Shown here: one piece after another, positions 7,647 through 16,384 of the stretch
How positions within the stretch are numbered: the stretch's first letter is position 1
How the letters are laid out: every line of letters begins with the position of its first letter
NCBI RefSeq assembly: GCF_001529295.1
Contig: NZ_LLWK01000037.1
Span: 496,001 to 560,000, forward strand
DNA length: 64,000 nt
Direction: 5' to 3'
From: Flavobacterium sp. TAB 87
GTDB taxonomy: Bacteria > Bacteroidota > Bacteroidia > Flavobacteriales > Flavobacteriaceae
The notes under the pieces: generated by a model
What the model was told of the DNA's origin: nothing
Seen by the model: the letters and a program-made list of their open reading frames with translations, nothing else
Databases searched by the model: none
Made by a program: the position numbers and the translations under genes

Positions 7647-9128
7647 ATGGATCTGGAAAAAGAATACATCAAGCTTATATTTGGACTGAAGCTAAAACAA
7701 CTTCGTACCGAAAAAAACTTATCGCTGTTTGGCCTAGCAAAACTGACTGATTTATCAAAGTCGTATTTGAACGAAATTGAGAAAGGAAAAAAATATCCAA
7801 AAACAGATAAAATTTTAGTGCTTTGCGACAAGCTCGAAGTGAGTTACGACCAATTGGTTTCATTAAAACTCGATAACAATTTAGCTCCGATTGGAGAAAT
7901 TTTAAAATCGGGTATCTTAAAGGAAATTCCGTTGGATCTTTTTGGCATTCAAGAAGCTGATTTGATCGATATTATAGCCAATGCTCCGGCAAAAGTGAAT
8001 GCATTTATTAGCACGATTATCGAGATCGCACAGCATTATAATTTAAGTAGAGAGAGCTTCTTTTTGGCATCATTGCGTTCGTATCAAGAAGCGCACAATA
8101 ATTATTTTGAAGATTTAGAAAACAAAGTTGTCGCTTTCTCTAAATCTTTTCAAGTCGATTTACAATCCAAAGTAACCGTCGAAGAATTGCAAGCTATTTT
8201 GATACAAGAATACGGATATACGATCAAAGACATTGTTTTTTCTGAAGAAGAATCTTTAGGTGATTTACGCTCGATATTTGTACCAAAAAGCAAAACATTA
8301 TTACTTTCTGAAACGGTCGATCAAGCTCAAAAAGCATTTATTCTAGCCAAAGAAATTGCGTATAATTACCTTGAAATAACCGATCGATTACTAACTTTTA
8401 GTTGGATTAAATTTGAAAACTTCGACCAGGTTTTGCATAATTTTTATGCTTCTTATTTTGCCGGCGCACTACTATTGCCAAGGCAATTATTAATTGATGA
8501 AATCAATCAATTTTTAGTTAAAGAAAATCCATTACCCGAAGAATTTGTGGAATTGATCGAAAGATTTGAAGTCTCGCCAGAATCATTTTACCAACGACTG
8601 ACCAATATTTTGCCTAAAGATTTTCATTTAAAAAATGTTTTCTTTTTAAGAATGTCACATCACATTGGCTCCGACACCTATCAGATAAAAAAAGAATTGC
8701 ACATTACCAATCAGCAGGAACCACATGCCAACGAAATGAACGAACATTATTGTCGTCGTTGGGTTTCTATTCGTACTATTGATGAGGCTATCAAGCAGAA
8801 AAAAGCACACTTTTTTGATGCGCAAATCTCGCATTACGAAAATAGCGGCAATGAATATTTAGTATTTTCGTCGGCTACAAAAGACCCGTTCATTAAAAAT
8901 TGCATTCGCAGTATTTCAGTCGGAATATTGACAACGCCTGCAATGAAAAAGAAATTCAAATTTATTGAGAACAAACCTTTAGTCAAACAAATCGTAGGTG
9001 TTACTTGCGAAACCTGTGCGGTAAAAAACTGTCTCCAACGCGCATCTCCAGCTACGGCATTGAACTTAAAAAAACGCCACGACCTAACGGATTCTGTGGT
9101 ACAGCAATACATTAAAAATTATAGTTAA
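7647..9128 (+). CDS. XRE/ScfR-family acyl-CoA-responsive regulator (RamB-like)
   Basis: 493 residues. Residues 10-65 form an XRE helix-turn-helix (LSLFGLAKLTDLSKSYLNEIEKG). The middle (about 170-300) is an IrrE/M78-like domain whose HExxH zinc motif has decayed to AKEIAYNY. The C-terminus carries the cysteine set C454-x2-C457-x4-C462 followed by QRASP, the signature of the short-chain fatty acyl-CoA regulator C-terminal domain. Relatives such as actinobacterial RamB control acetate and glyoxylate genes, and this gene is divergent from aceB-aceA, a strong context match. The palindrome at 7557-7612 is the likely target. It may sense acetyl- or propionyl-CoA; activation versus repression cannot be decided here. 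Confidence 0.88.
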   Translation: MDLEKEYIKLIFGLKLKQLRTEKNLSLFGLAKLTDLSKSYLNEIEKGKKYPKTDKILVLCDKLEVSYDQLVSLKLDNNLAPIGEILKSGILKEIPLDLFGIQEADLIDIIANAPAKVNAFISTIIEIAQHYNLSRESFFLASLRSYQEAHNNYFEDLENKVVAFSKSFQVDLQSKVTVEELQAILIQEYGYTIKDIVFSEEESLGDLRSIFVPKSKTLLLSETVDQAQKAFILAKEIAYNYLEITDRLLTFSWIKFENFDQVLHNFYASYFAGALLLPRQLLIDEINQFLVKENPLPEEFVELIERFEVSPESFYQRLTNILPKDFHLKNVFFLRMSHHIGSDTYQIKKELHITNQQEPHANEMNEHYCRRWVSIRTIDEAIKQKKAHFFDAQISHYENSGNEYLVFSSATKDPFIKNCIRSISVGILTTPAMKKKFKFIENKPLVKQIVGVTCETCAVKNCLQRASPATALNLKKRHDLTDSVVQQYIKNYS

Positions 9129-9180
9129 ACAAAGTGCTATTTCTTAATCTAGGTTAAGTACTTTTCTTTGACATCCGTTG

Positions 9181-9188
9181 TAAATTTG
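9181..9188 (+). promoter_or_regulatory. -7 element for the pirin gene
   Basis: TAAATTTG, a perfect TAnnTTTG match, 30 bp before the ATG at 9219. No TTG is found at the right distance upstream. Confidence 0.5.
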
Positions 9189-9218
9189 CATAAACAAACA
9201 ACAACAAATACGTACCAC

Positions 9219-9932
9219 ATGGAAAATATAATAATTCACCAAGCAGATTCACGAGGAAAGGCAGATCACGGTTGGCTACAAGCTAACTTTAGTTTTAGTT
9301 TTGCAGGCTGGTACAATCCAGATCGCGTGCAATTTGGAGCACTTCGTGTTTTAAACGATGACATAATTGCCGCGGGAATGGGTTTTGGGACGCATCCGCA
9401 CGATAATATGGAAATCATTACGATTCCGCTAGAAGGAGATTTGGCTCACAAAGACAGTATGGGAAATGCTGAAGTCATTAAAAATGGAGACATCCAAGTG
9501 ATGAGTGCCGGAACGGGTGTAGAGCACAGTGAGTTCAATCCAAACAAAGATCAGCGAACCAAATCATTACAAATTTGGTTGTTTCCTAACAAAAAAAATG
9601 TCGCTCCTCGTTACCAACAAATTTCGCTGGACGTAAATGACCGACAAAACAAATTACAACAAATTTTATCTCCAGATCCAGAGGATGCTGGCGTTTGGAT
9701 TCATCAAGATGCTTGGTTTCACATGGGAAATTTTGATGGTGGAAAAACAATCGACTATTCTATTAAAAAACAAGGAAACGGAATGTACGCTTTCATCCTT
9801 AAAGGTGATGTCGTCATCAACGGAAATGAATTAAACACAAGAGATGCGATCGGAATTACGGATTTTGAAACTCTTACAATTGAAGCAAAAACCGATGCTG
9901 AATTTCTTTTAATGGAAGTTCCTATGATTTAA
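9219..9932 (+). CDS. Pirin family protein
   Basis: 237 residues, a bicupin. The N-terminal cupin has the complete pirin metal site H59, H61, H103 and E105 (GTHPHDNMEI and GVEHSEF). Pirins are iron-binding and some have quercetin dioxygenase activity; the physiological role here is unknown. The frame runs 17 codons upstream of the chosen ATG, but those codons overlap the TAAATTTG promoter at 9181, so the start at 9219 is preferred. The gene stands alone between the ScfR-type regulator and a convergent oxygenase gene. No terminator hairpin is obvious after it. Confidence 0.92.
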   Translation: MENIIIHQADSRGKADHGWLQANFSFSFAGWYNPDRVQFGALRVLNDDIIAAGMGFGTHPHDNMEIITIPLEGDLAHKDSMGNAEVIKNGDIQVMSAGTGVEHSEFNPNKDQRTKSLQIWLFPNKKNVAPRYQQISLDVNDRQNKLQQILSPDPEDAGVWIHQDAWFHMGNFDGGKTIDYSIKKQGNGMYAFILKGDVVINGNELNTRDAIGITDFETLTIEAKTDAEFLLMEVPMI

Positions 9933-10040
9933 TACTAACGTAACTCCTATAACAAAGGCGGTACCTAATCTGAATTTCATAGCATGTATCTCCTTTAATG
10001 TTTTCTAATTTCGATACTACAGCTGCAAAATTTTGACGCT

Positions 10041-10634
10041 TTACGCTCCTTTCAGCCAACCTGTAATACTCATTCTTGTATTTTGAGTAACCAACACTTC
10101 ATGTACCAATTCATCACTTTTAAAGAAAACAGTTTTACCTTGAGTAGGACTAATTTTTTGATTATTATTCAATTGATGAATCAACAATTCGCCACCGTCA
10201 CTTTCTTGCCAATTTGTATTTAAATAGCTAATCATTGAATATTTTCTACCCGAATGGTTTTTGAATTGATCCAAATGCTTCAGATAAAAATCTCCTTTTT
10301 CATACAGCGAATAATGAAACTCGTATCCCGTAATGCCGGCATAACAACTTTCGTTTAAGTAAAGCACAAACTGATCCATTTGATCAAAAAAAGCATCTTC
10401 AAAAACATTGTTATGCTTTCGATCCAGCCAATAAATCGAATCGCTTCGAATGGCTCCGTCGTACGAAGGCAGCTGCGTGTTTCCGATTCCTGCTGCAACC
10501 AGCAAGCTGTTTTTGTTTAAATTAATTAAATTTTCTTTAAGATGATTGGCCAAGTCGGCACTTAAAAAACGCTCTGATATACCTACTTTATTTTCGATAT
10601 AAGAAGCAACTAAATCCTCGAAGGAATTTTCCAT
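10041..10634 (-). CDS. 2OG-Fe(II) oxygenase family protein
   Basis: 197 residues, cytoplasmic. The iron triad H120-x-D122 (KHLDQF) and H178 (LVHEV), with R187 (RMSITGW) to bind 2-oxoglutarate, fit the prolyl-4-hydroxylase-like double-stranded beta-helix family. The N-terminal helical part (FEDLVASYIENKVGISERF) is also usual. Its substrate is unknown: relatives hydroxylate proline on ribosomal or elongation proteins, or small molecules. It is divergent from the broken yceI gene with about 200 bp between them, and convergent with pirin. Confidence 0.85.
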   Translation of the reverse strand: MENSFEDLVASYIENKVGISERFLSADLANHLKENLINLNKNSLLVAAGIGNTQLPSYDGAIRSDSIYWLDRKHNNVFEDAFFDQMDQFVLYLNESCYAGITGYEFHYSLYEKGDFYLKHLDQFKNHSGRKYSMISYLNTNWQESDGGELLIHQLNNNQKISPTQGKTVFFKSDELVHEVLVTQNTRMSITGWLKGA

Positions 10635-10764
10635 TAGTATTTTGGAAAGACTGAAGTTACAGCCAACGAACGAAGGTAGAATAAAAAAAAATATGATTTA
10701 TTTTTTTCCTTAAAAATATACTTAAAAAAACACCAGTCCTGTTTTAGTTCTTAAGACAGACTAA

Positions 10765-10795
10765 TTGTCAATTACTTACAATTGCTGTAACTTTG
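10765..10795 (+). promoter_or_regulatory. Promoter of the broken yceI gene
   Basis: TTG (10765-10767), a 20-bp spacer and TAACTTTG (10788-10795), a perfect -7 box. The original ATG lies at 10833. The promoter shows no decay although the gene carries a nonsense codon. Confidence 0.65.
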
Positions 10796-10832
10796 TTAGA
10801 GTACGGAAAAACAACAGTTAAAAAACAAGAAT

Positions 10833-11363
10833 ATGACAACTAAAAATTAGACAATTGATCCGACGCACTCCGCCATTGGTTTTAAAGTAAAACACATGAT
10901 GTTTACCAATATTTCAGGTCAATTTAAAGAATACGAAGCCACAATTACTACCAACGGAGACAGTTTTGAAAATGCAACTATAGATTTTTCTGCCGACGTA
11001 AATTCGGTAGATAACAACAATGCAGAAAGAGATGGACACCTTAAAAGTGCCGATTTTTTTGATGCGGACAACAATCCTAAATTAATTTTCAAATCGACTT
11101 CCTTCAAAAAAGTTGACGATCACAATTACGATTTAGCTGGAAATTTATCGGTAAAAGGAATTGAAAAAGCAGTACGATTTCCAGTTGAATTTAGCGGACT
11201 AATGACCGATCCTTGGGGAAACACTAAAGTTGGTTTAAATATTTATGGTAAAATAAACCGTAAATATTGTGGCTTGAGCTGGAATTCTGCTCTTGAAACA
11301 GGTGGCGTTTTGGTAGGAGAAGAAGTAAAAATGGTTATTGAATTGGAATTAGCAAAACAATAA
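10833..11363 (+). pseudogene. YceI family protein, interrupted by an in-frame amber codon
   Basis: Read from the ATG at 10833, the frame gives MTTKN, a TAG at 10848-10850, then TIDPTHSAIGFKVKH running without a shift into the long frame that begins with ATG ATG at 10896. YceI proteins normally have Trp at that point (KWTIDPTHS-type start), so one G-to-A change (TGG to TAG) explains the stop. The rest (SGQFKEYEAT, NAERDGHLKSADFFDA, GGVLVGEEVKM) is an intact YceI lipocalin-like barrel that binds isoprenoid or polyprenoid chains. No signal peptide is visible. Re-initiation at 10896 would give 155 residues lacking the first strand. It may be a young pseudogene, a suppressed stop, or a sequencing error. 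Confidence 0.85.
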
Positions 11364-11389
11364 TTTGTAATTTTAGATTCAATTTGATT

Positions 11390-11425
11390 AAACCCGTGCA
11401 TTTAAAAATACACGCGTTTTTTATT
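11390..11425 (+). terminator. Terminator after yceI
   Basis: AAACCCGTG / CACGCGTTT (one mismatch) with a 12-nt AT-rich loop, followed by TTTATTTTTTT. Confidence 0.65.
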
Positions 11426-11718
11426 TTTTTGATTTACTAAATGAAGATACTACGCTTTTGGTTTTTTTGTTGCGATAAACGTTACTTGCGGTTTGACTTG
11501 CGCAGAATGCAATGTAATCTAGTGTACTTCAGATTTTTGTTTCGTGAAAACATTCGATTTATAGGTTTACGAATTTTACAAACTAAAAAGTGCTATTTTT
11601 GCAGCCCGATCGAAAGTAACTTTTCGATAGTTCCTTTTTTCAATCTTTAACTTAAAGACATGCGATGTCTTATGACGTTGCTGCTGATAAATATTAAAAA
11701 ACAATAAAAAAACTACAG
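11426..11718 (+). other. Intergenic region and long structured fabD leader
   Basis: No convincing gene lies here; a 69-codon frame at 11441-11650 is Phe/Cys/Arg-rich and looks spurious. The region holds the -7 box at 11594 and two hairpins: ATCGAAA/TTTCGAT (about 11609-11628), followed shortly by a six-T run, and AAGACAT-gcg-ATGTCTT (11655-11671). The fabD mRNA would therefore have a leader of more than 100 nt. Confidence 0.5.
11594..11601 (+). promoter_or_regulatory. -7 element for fabD
   Basis: TATTTTTG, a perfect TAnnTTTG match followed by the common start-site context CAGCCC. Confidence 0.55.
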
Positions 11719-12591
11719 ATGAAAGCATACGTTTTTCCTGGACAAGGCGCACAATTTACCGGAATGGGTAAAGATTTATACGAAAACTCGGCTTTGGCCA
11801 AAGAACTATTTGAAAAAGCAAATGAAATTTTAGGTTTTCGCATCACTGATATTATGTTCGAAGGTACCGCTGAAGAACTAAAGGAAACCAAAGTTACGCA
11901 GCCTGCTGTATTTTTACACTCCGTTATTTTGGCAAAAACATTAGAAAATTTTCATCCAGAAATGGTAGCGGGACATTCCTTAGGGGAATTTTCGGCTTTA
12001 GTCGCTAATGGCACTTTATCTTTTGAAGACGGTTTAAAATTAGTTTCGAAACGTGCTTTGGCGATGCAAAAAGCATGTGAAATAAAACCTTCAACAATGG
12101 CAGCAGTTTTAGGCTTAGCGGATAACGTTGTAGAAGAGGTTTGTGCTACTATTGACGGTGTTGTTGTTGCAGCAAATTACAACTGCCCTGGTCAACTGGT
12201 TATTTCTGGAGAAACTTCGGCAGTTGAAAAAGCATGCGAAGCGATGAAAGCAGCTGGCGCAAAACGTGCCTTATTATTGCCTGTTGGCGGAGCATTCCAC
12301 TCGCCAATGATGGAACCTGCGAGAGAAGAATTAGCTGCAGCTATTGAAGCAACTACTTTTGCTACACCAAGTTGCCCTGTTTATCAAAACGTAACCGCAA
12401 CTGCCGTTTCTGACCCCAACGAAATTAAAAAGAACTTAATCATTCAATTAACTGCTCCTGTAAAATGGACACAATCGGTACAACAAATGATTGCCGATGG
12501 CGCGACTTTATTTACTGAAGTTGGACCTGGAAAAGTTTTATCTGGATTAATTGGTAAAATTGATAAAGAAGCTGCTACTGCAAATGCTTAA
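11719..12591 (+). CDS. fabD: Malonyl-CoA:ACP transacylase
   Basis: 290 residues. Transfers malonyl from CoA to acyl carrier protein for fatty acid elongation. The nucleophile S87 lies in GHSLGE and the catalytic His is H194 (GAFHSPMM); the N-terminal FPGQGAQ oxyanion loop is intact. The ATG at 11719 gives the family N-terminus directly. It is not in an operon with other fab genes here: it has its own promoter with a long structured leader and a strong terminator. The leader could regulate its expression, but no known fatty-acid operator is recognisable. Confidence 0.96.
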   Translation: MKAYVFPGQGAQFTGMGKDLYENSALAKELFEKANEILGFRITDIMFEGTAEELKETKVTQPAVFLHSVILAKTLENFHPEMVAGHSLGEFSALVANGTLSFEDGLKLVSKRALAMQKACEIKPSTMAAVLGLADNVVEEVCATIDGVVVAANYNCPGQLVISGETSAVEKACEAMKAAGAKRALLLPVGGAFHSPMMEPAREELAAAIEATTFATPSCPVYQNVTATAVSDPNEIKKNLIIQLTAPVKWTQSVQQMIADGATLFTEVGPGKVLSGLIGKIDKEAATANA

Positions 12592-12626
12592 AAATAATTT
12601 TTAGAATTTAATTCTTAATTTATAAA

Positions 12627-12667
12627 AAAATCCTCGTTAACGAAAAGTTGGCGAGGATTTTGTTTTT
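12627..12667 (+). terminator. Terminator after fabD
   Basis: AAAATCCTCG / CGAGGATTTT extended inward by further pairs to a GAAAA loop, then GTTTTT. Confidence 0.85.
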
Positions 12668-12770
12668 AGAGCTCTTTTGCTGCTTGGCAGTCACCGATTA
12701 CGAATCTATGTAATGATTCAAAAAATTCTATTTATATTTATTATTACAAATCTTTTGAATTAACCACAAG

Positions 12771-12806
12771 TAAAAACCCCAAACTATCAATAAATAATTT
12801 GGGGCT
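12771..12806 (-). terminator. Terminator after galE
   Basis: On the minus strand, GCCCCAAA and TTTGGGG form the stem, followed by TTTTTACTT. Confidence 0.75.
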
Positions 12807-12835
12807 TCTTATGATGATGGTATTAGATTTACATA

Positions 12836-13849
12836 CTAACTTCTAATCTTTTGTTCCCATTTCCAAGCACTGTCCATCGCTTGATCTAAAGTAAATTTTG
12901 CTTTCCAACCCAAAATTTCATTCGCTTTCGTAGTACTTGCGTACGCTTCTGTAATATCTCCTTCGCGTCGACCCATAATTTTATACGCTAGTTTTTTATC
13001 ACTCACTTTTTCAAAACTGTGAATCACTTCAAGAACCGAACTTCCTGTTCCAGTTCCTAAATTAAAGGTCTCTACTTTATCCAAATTTTGTTTGTTTAAC
13101 AAACGTTGCAATGCAATTACGTGCGCTTTTGCCAAATCTACAACATGAATGTAATCGCGAACTGCAGTTCCATCTGCTGTTGGATAATCATCTCCAAAAA
13201 CAGCTAATTCTTGGCGCAATCCAATTCCTGTTTGCGTAATAAAAGGCACTAAATTTTGAGGAACACCAATTGGTAATTCACCAATTTGAGTAGTTGGATG
13301 CGAACCAATCGGGTTAAAATAGCGCAATAAAATGGCATTGATGTTGGTTACTTTCGCTGTATCGCTAATGATCTCTTCTCCAATTTTTTTGGTATTCCCG
13401 TAAGGAGAAATCGGTTGTTGTACCGGTGCATCTTCGGTAATTGGCATTTTTTCGGCTTGACCGTAAACGGTACAAGACGAACTAAAAATAAAACTTGCTT
13501 CTGGTTTTTGCTGTAATTCTTGCAACAAATAAACTAAAGTACTAATGTTGTTTTCGTAGTATAATAACGGATTTATAACACTCTCACCTACAGCTTTAGA
13601 TGCTGCAAAATGGATCACTCCACTTATATCTTGGTATTTTTTAAAAAAATCTTGAACGGCACTCTTTTCTCGTAAATCTAATTTCTCGAAAATTGGTTTT
13701 TTACCTGTAATTGCTACAATTCCATCCAAAACTTCTTCGGTAGAATTAGAAAGATTGTCAATAATTACAACTTCAAAACCTTCATTTTGTAATTCGACTA
13801 CCGTGTGAGAACCAATAAAACCTAATCCGCCAGTTACAAGTATCTTCAT
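12836..13849 (-). CDS. galE: UDP-glucose 4-epimerase
   Basis: 337 residues; interconverts UDP-glucose and UDP-galactose with bound NAD. The Rossmann GGLGFIG loop (7-13) and the catalytic SSS...Y150-xxx-K154 (SPYGNTKK) of extended short-chain dehydrogenases are intact, and the AVRDYIHVVDLA and GRREGD blocks are those of GalE. It lies 13 bp after the DegT-family aminotransferase and shares its promoter, pointing to nucleotide-sugar synthesis for surface glycans or protein glycosylation. A terminator follows. Confidence 0.93.
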   Translation of the reverse strand: MKILVTGGLGFIGSHTVVELQNEGFEVVIIDNLSNSTEEVLDGIVAITGKKPIFEKLDLREKSAVQDFFKKYQDISGVIHFAASKAVGESVINPLLYYENNISTLVYLLQELQQKPEASFIFSSSCTVYGQAEKMPITEDAPVQQPISPYGNTKKIGEEIISDTAKVTNINAILLRYFNPIGSHPTTQIGELPIGVPQNLVPFITQTGIGLRQELAVFGDDYPTADGTAVRDYIHVVDLAKAHVIALQRLLNKQNLDKVETFNLGTGTGSSVLEVIHSFEKVSDKKLAYKIMGRREGDITEAYASTTKANEILGWKAKFTLDQAMDSAWKWEQKIRS

Positions 13850-13862
13850 AATATTTTTATCG

Positions 13863-14996
13863 TTATTTGTCTAAAAATTCTAAAACAGAACTCGTAATAA
13901 ATTGAATTTGCTCTTCGTCTAACTCTGTGTGCATCGGCAACGAAAGCACTTCTTTCACCAATTGATTGGTAATTAAAAAGTCATCCTCCAAATATCTTTC
14001 GTTTTTATACGCTTTTTGAGCATGCAATGGAATTGGATAATATATTGCGCAAGGAATTCCTTTTTGTTGCAAATGCTCTAACAAACCATTTCGATCTGCA
14101 TTTATTATTCTCAAGGTATATTGATGAAAAACATGATTGTTTTTATTAGCATCAAAAGATGGCGTAATAATATTAGCGTGACCGTCAAAAGCTTGGTTGT
14201 ATAAACTAGCCGCAGTACGTCTTGTTGCATTGTAAATATCCAAAAGCGGCAGTTTCACATTCAAAACAGCTGCCTGAATACTGTCTAATCTAGAATTTAC
14301 GCCTACCACATCGTGATGGTATCGTTCGTACATTCCGTGATTGACAATTCCACGCAGCATGTGTGCTAGATCGTCATCATTTGTAAAAATTGCTCCTCCG
14401 TCTCCATAACAACCTAAGTTTTTAGATGGAAAAAATGACGTTGCCCCAACATGTCCTATGGTTCCTGCTTTAATCGTAACTCCAGATGCTGACAAATAAT
14501 CAGCGCCAATAGCTTGAGCATTATCTTCAATTACATATAAATTATTTTCGCGCGCAATTTCCATAATAACATCCATGTGAGCCGTTCTACCAAACAAATG
14601 CACAGGAACAATTGCTTTGGTTTTTGGCGTTATTGCTTTTCTAATCGCATCTATAGAGATGTTCATATCATGCATATCCACATCTACTAAAACAGGCGTT
14701 AACTGTAACAAAGCAATCACTTCAACAGTTGCTGCAAAAGTAAAATCGGCTGTAATTACCTCATCACCGGGCTGTAAACCCAAGCCCATCATCGCAATTT
14801 GTAACGCATCGGTACCATTAGCACAAGGAATTACGTGCTTAACGCCTAAGTACTGTTCAAGATTTTTTTGAAACTCATGAACCACAGGTCCGTTGATATA
14901 CGTGTTTGTATCTAAAACGTCTTGTATAGAAGCATTGACCGTATCTTTTATTTTATCGTATTGACCTTTAAGGTCAACCATTTGTATTTTTTTCAT
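13863..14996 (-). CDS. DegT/DnrJ/EryC1/StrS family sugar aminotransferase
   Basis: 377 residues, a PLP-dependent enzyme that aminates keto-sugar nucleotides. The PLP lysine is K192 in FFPSKNLGCYGDGG. CANGTDAL (phosphate binding) and VIEDNAQAIGA (Asp contacting the pyridine nitrogen) are present. The sugar substrate cannot be read from sequence; dTDP- or UDP-linked keto sugars are usual. It is the first gene of a two-gene operon with galE, divergent from waaA. A -7 box at 15077 gives a leader of about 75 nt. Confidence 0.9.
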   Translation of the reverse strand: MKKIQMVDLKGQYDKIKDTVNASIQDVLDTNTYINGPVVHEFQKNLEQYLGVKHVIPCANGTDALQIAMMGLGLQPGDEVITADFTFAATVEVIALLQLTPVLVDVDMHDMNISIDAIRKAITPKTKAIVPVHLFGRTAHMDVIMEIARENNLYVIEDNAQAIGADYLSASGVTIKAGTIGHVGATSFFPSKNLGCYGDGGAIFTNDDDLAHMLRGIVNHGMYERYHHDVVGVNSRLDSIQAAVLNVKLPLLDIYNATRRTAASLYNQAFDGHANIITPSFDANKNNHVFHQYTLRIINADRNGLLEHLQQKGIPCAIYYPIPLHAQKAYKNERYLEDDFLITNQLVKEVLSLPMHTELDEEQIQFITSSVLEFLDK

Positions 14997-15076
14997 TTTA
15001 ATTTGGCTTAAAATTCTCTGATTATCAATTGCTTTTATTCCACTTTATCTAAGAGAAAATTATAAAAATGGCAGTA

Positions 15077-15084
15077 CAAAAATA
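15077..15084 (-). promoter_or_regulatory. -7 element for the aminotransferase-galE operon
   Basis: TATTTTTG on the minus strand, a perfect match, 80 bp before the start codon at 14996. Confidence 0.45.
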
Positions 15085-15151
15085 GTTATTTAATGGCTTT
15101 TAACCATAAAAATAAACGAAAGAAGCGTATTTTAGCAGCAAATATTCCTTT

Positions 15152-16384
15152 ATGCTTTTTTTATACAATGTAGTCCTATATATTGCCACTTTTTTATTAA
15201 AAATAGTAGCTCTTTTCAACTCCAAAATCAACTTATTTGTGTCGGGAAGAAAAGATGTTTTTTCGACACTTTCTGAAAAAATAGAACCAACCGACAAAAC
15301 CTTTTGGTTTCACGCGGCTTCTTTAGGTGAATACGAACAAGGGCTACCCATTATCGAAAAAATAAAAAGCACACATCCCAATCACAAAATAATTGTTACT
15401 TTTTTTTCGCCTTCTGGTTATGAAGTCCGAAAAAACAATACCGTTGCAGATGTGACCGTCTATTTGCCAATGGACACCAAGAGCAATGCTAAGAAATTTA
15501 TCTCCTTGGTACATCCCGAAAAAGTGTTTTTTATCAAATATGAATTTTGGTTAAACTACCTAAGTGAACTTGAAAAAAATAAAATTCCGACCTATCTAGT
15601 TTCTGGTGTTTTTAGAGAAAACCAAATATTCTTTAAACGTTATGGCGGTTTTTACAGAAAAGCGCTTACTGCTTTCACGTACTTTTTTGTTCAAAATGAA
15701 AAATCGAAAAAGTTATTAAATGACATTCATTTAAACAATGTGATTGTCTCTGGAGATACAAGATTTGATCGTGTCGTCGCTATTCTAGAAAAAGACAATC
15801 AGCTTGATTTCATAGCCGAATTTAAAAACAATACTACCACTATTGTTGTTGGAAGCTCTTGGCCCAAAGACGAATCTTCGTTAATTGATTATATTAATTC
15901 GACTGCGAAAAATGTCAAATTTATTATTGCGCCACACAACATAAAAATGGACCAAATTGAGCAACTTAAAAATGCAATCATAAAAAAAACCGTTCTTTTT
16001 TCGGAAAAAGAAAACCAAAATTTAAAAGAGTTTGATGTCTTTATAATTGACACGATTGGTATTTTAACCAAAATCTACAGTTATGCCGATATTGCATATG
16101 TTGGTGGAGGTTTTGGAAATCCTGGTGTTCATAATTTATTAGAGCCAGCCACTTTTGGCGTCCCCATTGTAATTGGCCCCAATTTTTCTCATTTTGAAGA
16201 AGCGACTGCATTGGTCCAAAACCACGGTTGCATTAGTATTTCGAACGCAATCGAATTAGAACATATTTTTAACAAACTCATTTCTGATGTTGATTTGAGA
16301 AAAAAACAAGGACTTATTTGCAGCCATTTTGTCCAAGAAAATAAAGGCGCCACAACAACAATTTTTAACGCAATATCATGGTAG
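15152..16384 (+). CDS. waaA: 3-deoxy-D-manno-octulosonic acid (Kdo) transferase
   Basis: 410 residues. Adds Kdo to lipid A precursor at the inner-membrane face. An N-terminal hydrophobic anchor (LFLYNVVLYIATFLLKIVAL) is followed by the GT30 signature FWFHAASLGEYEQ with its catalytic Glu, and by the nucleotide-binding end GGGFGNPGVHNLLEPA. The ATG at 15152 is the first in frame. The downstream GNAT gene starts 7 bases before this stop, so the two are translationally coupled. Confidence 0.95.
   Translation: MLFLYNVVLYIATFLLKIVALFNSKINLFVSGRKDVFSTLSEKIEPTDKTFWFHAASLGEYEQGLPIIEKIKSTHPNHKIIVTFFSPSGYEVRKNNTVADVTVYLPMDTKSNAKKFISLVHPEKVFFIKYEFWLNYLSELEKNKIPTYLVSGVFRENQIFFKRYGGFYRKALTAFTYFFVQNEKSKKLLNDIHLNNVIVSGDTRFDRVVAILEKDNQLDFIAEFKNNTTTIVVGSSWPKDESSLIDYINSTAKNVKFIIAPHNIKMDQIEQLKNAIIKKTVLFSEKENQNLKEFDVFIIDTIGILTKIYSYADIAYVGGGFGNPGVHNLLEPATFGVPIVIGPNFSHFEEATALVQNHGCISISNAIELEHIFNKLISDVDLRKKQGLICSHFVQENKGATTTIFNAISW

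Noticed and set aside
9911..9982. A 23-codon minus-strand frame with a good AAAGGAG sequence before its ATG
   Set aside because: It ends after 23 codons inside the pirin gene. It may be the start of a lost gene, but nothing recognisable remains.
11441..11650. A 69-codon plus-strand frame before fabD
   Set aside because: Its composition is Phe/Cys/Arg-rich and unlike a protein of this genome, and it overlaps the fabD promoter and leader hairpins.
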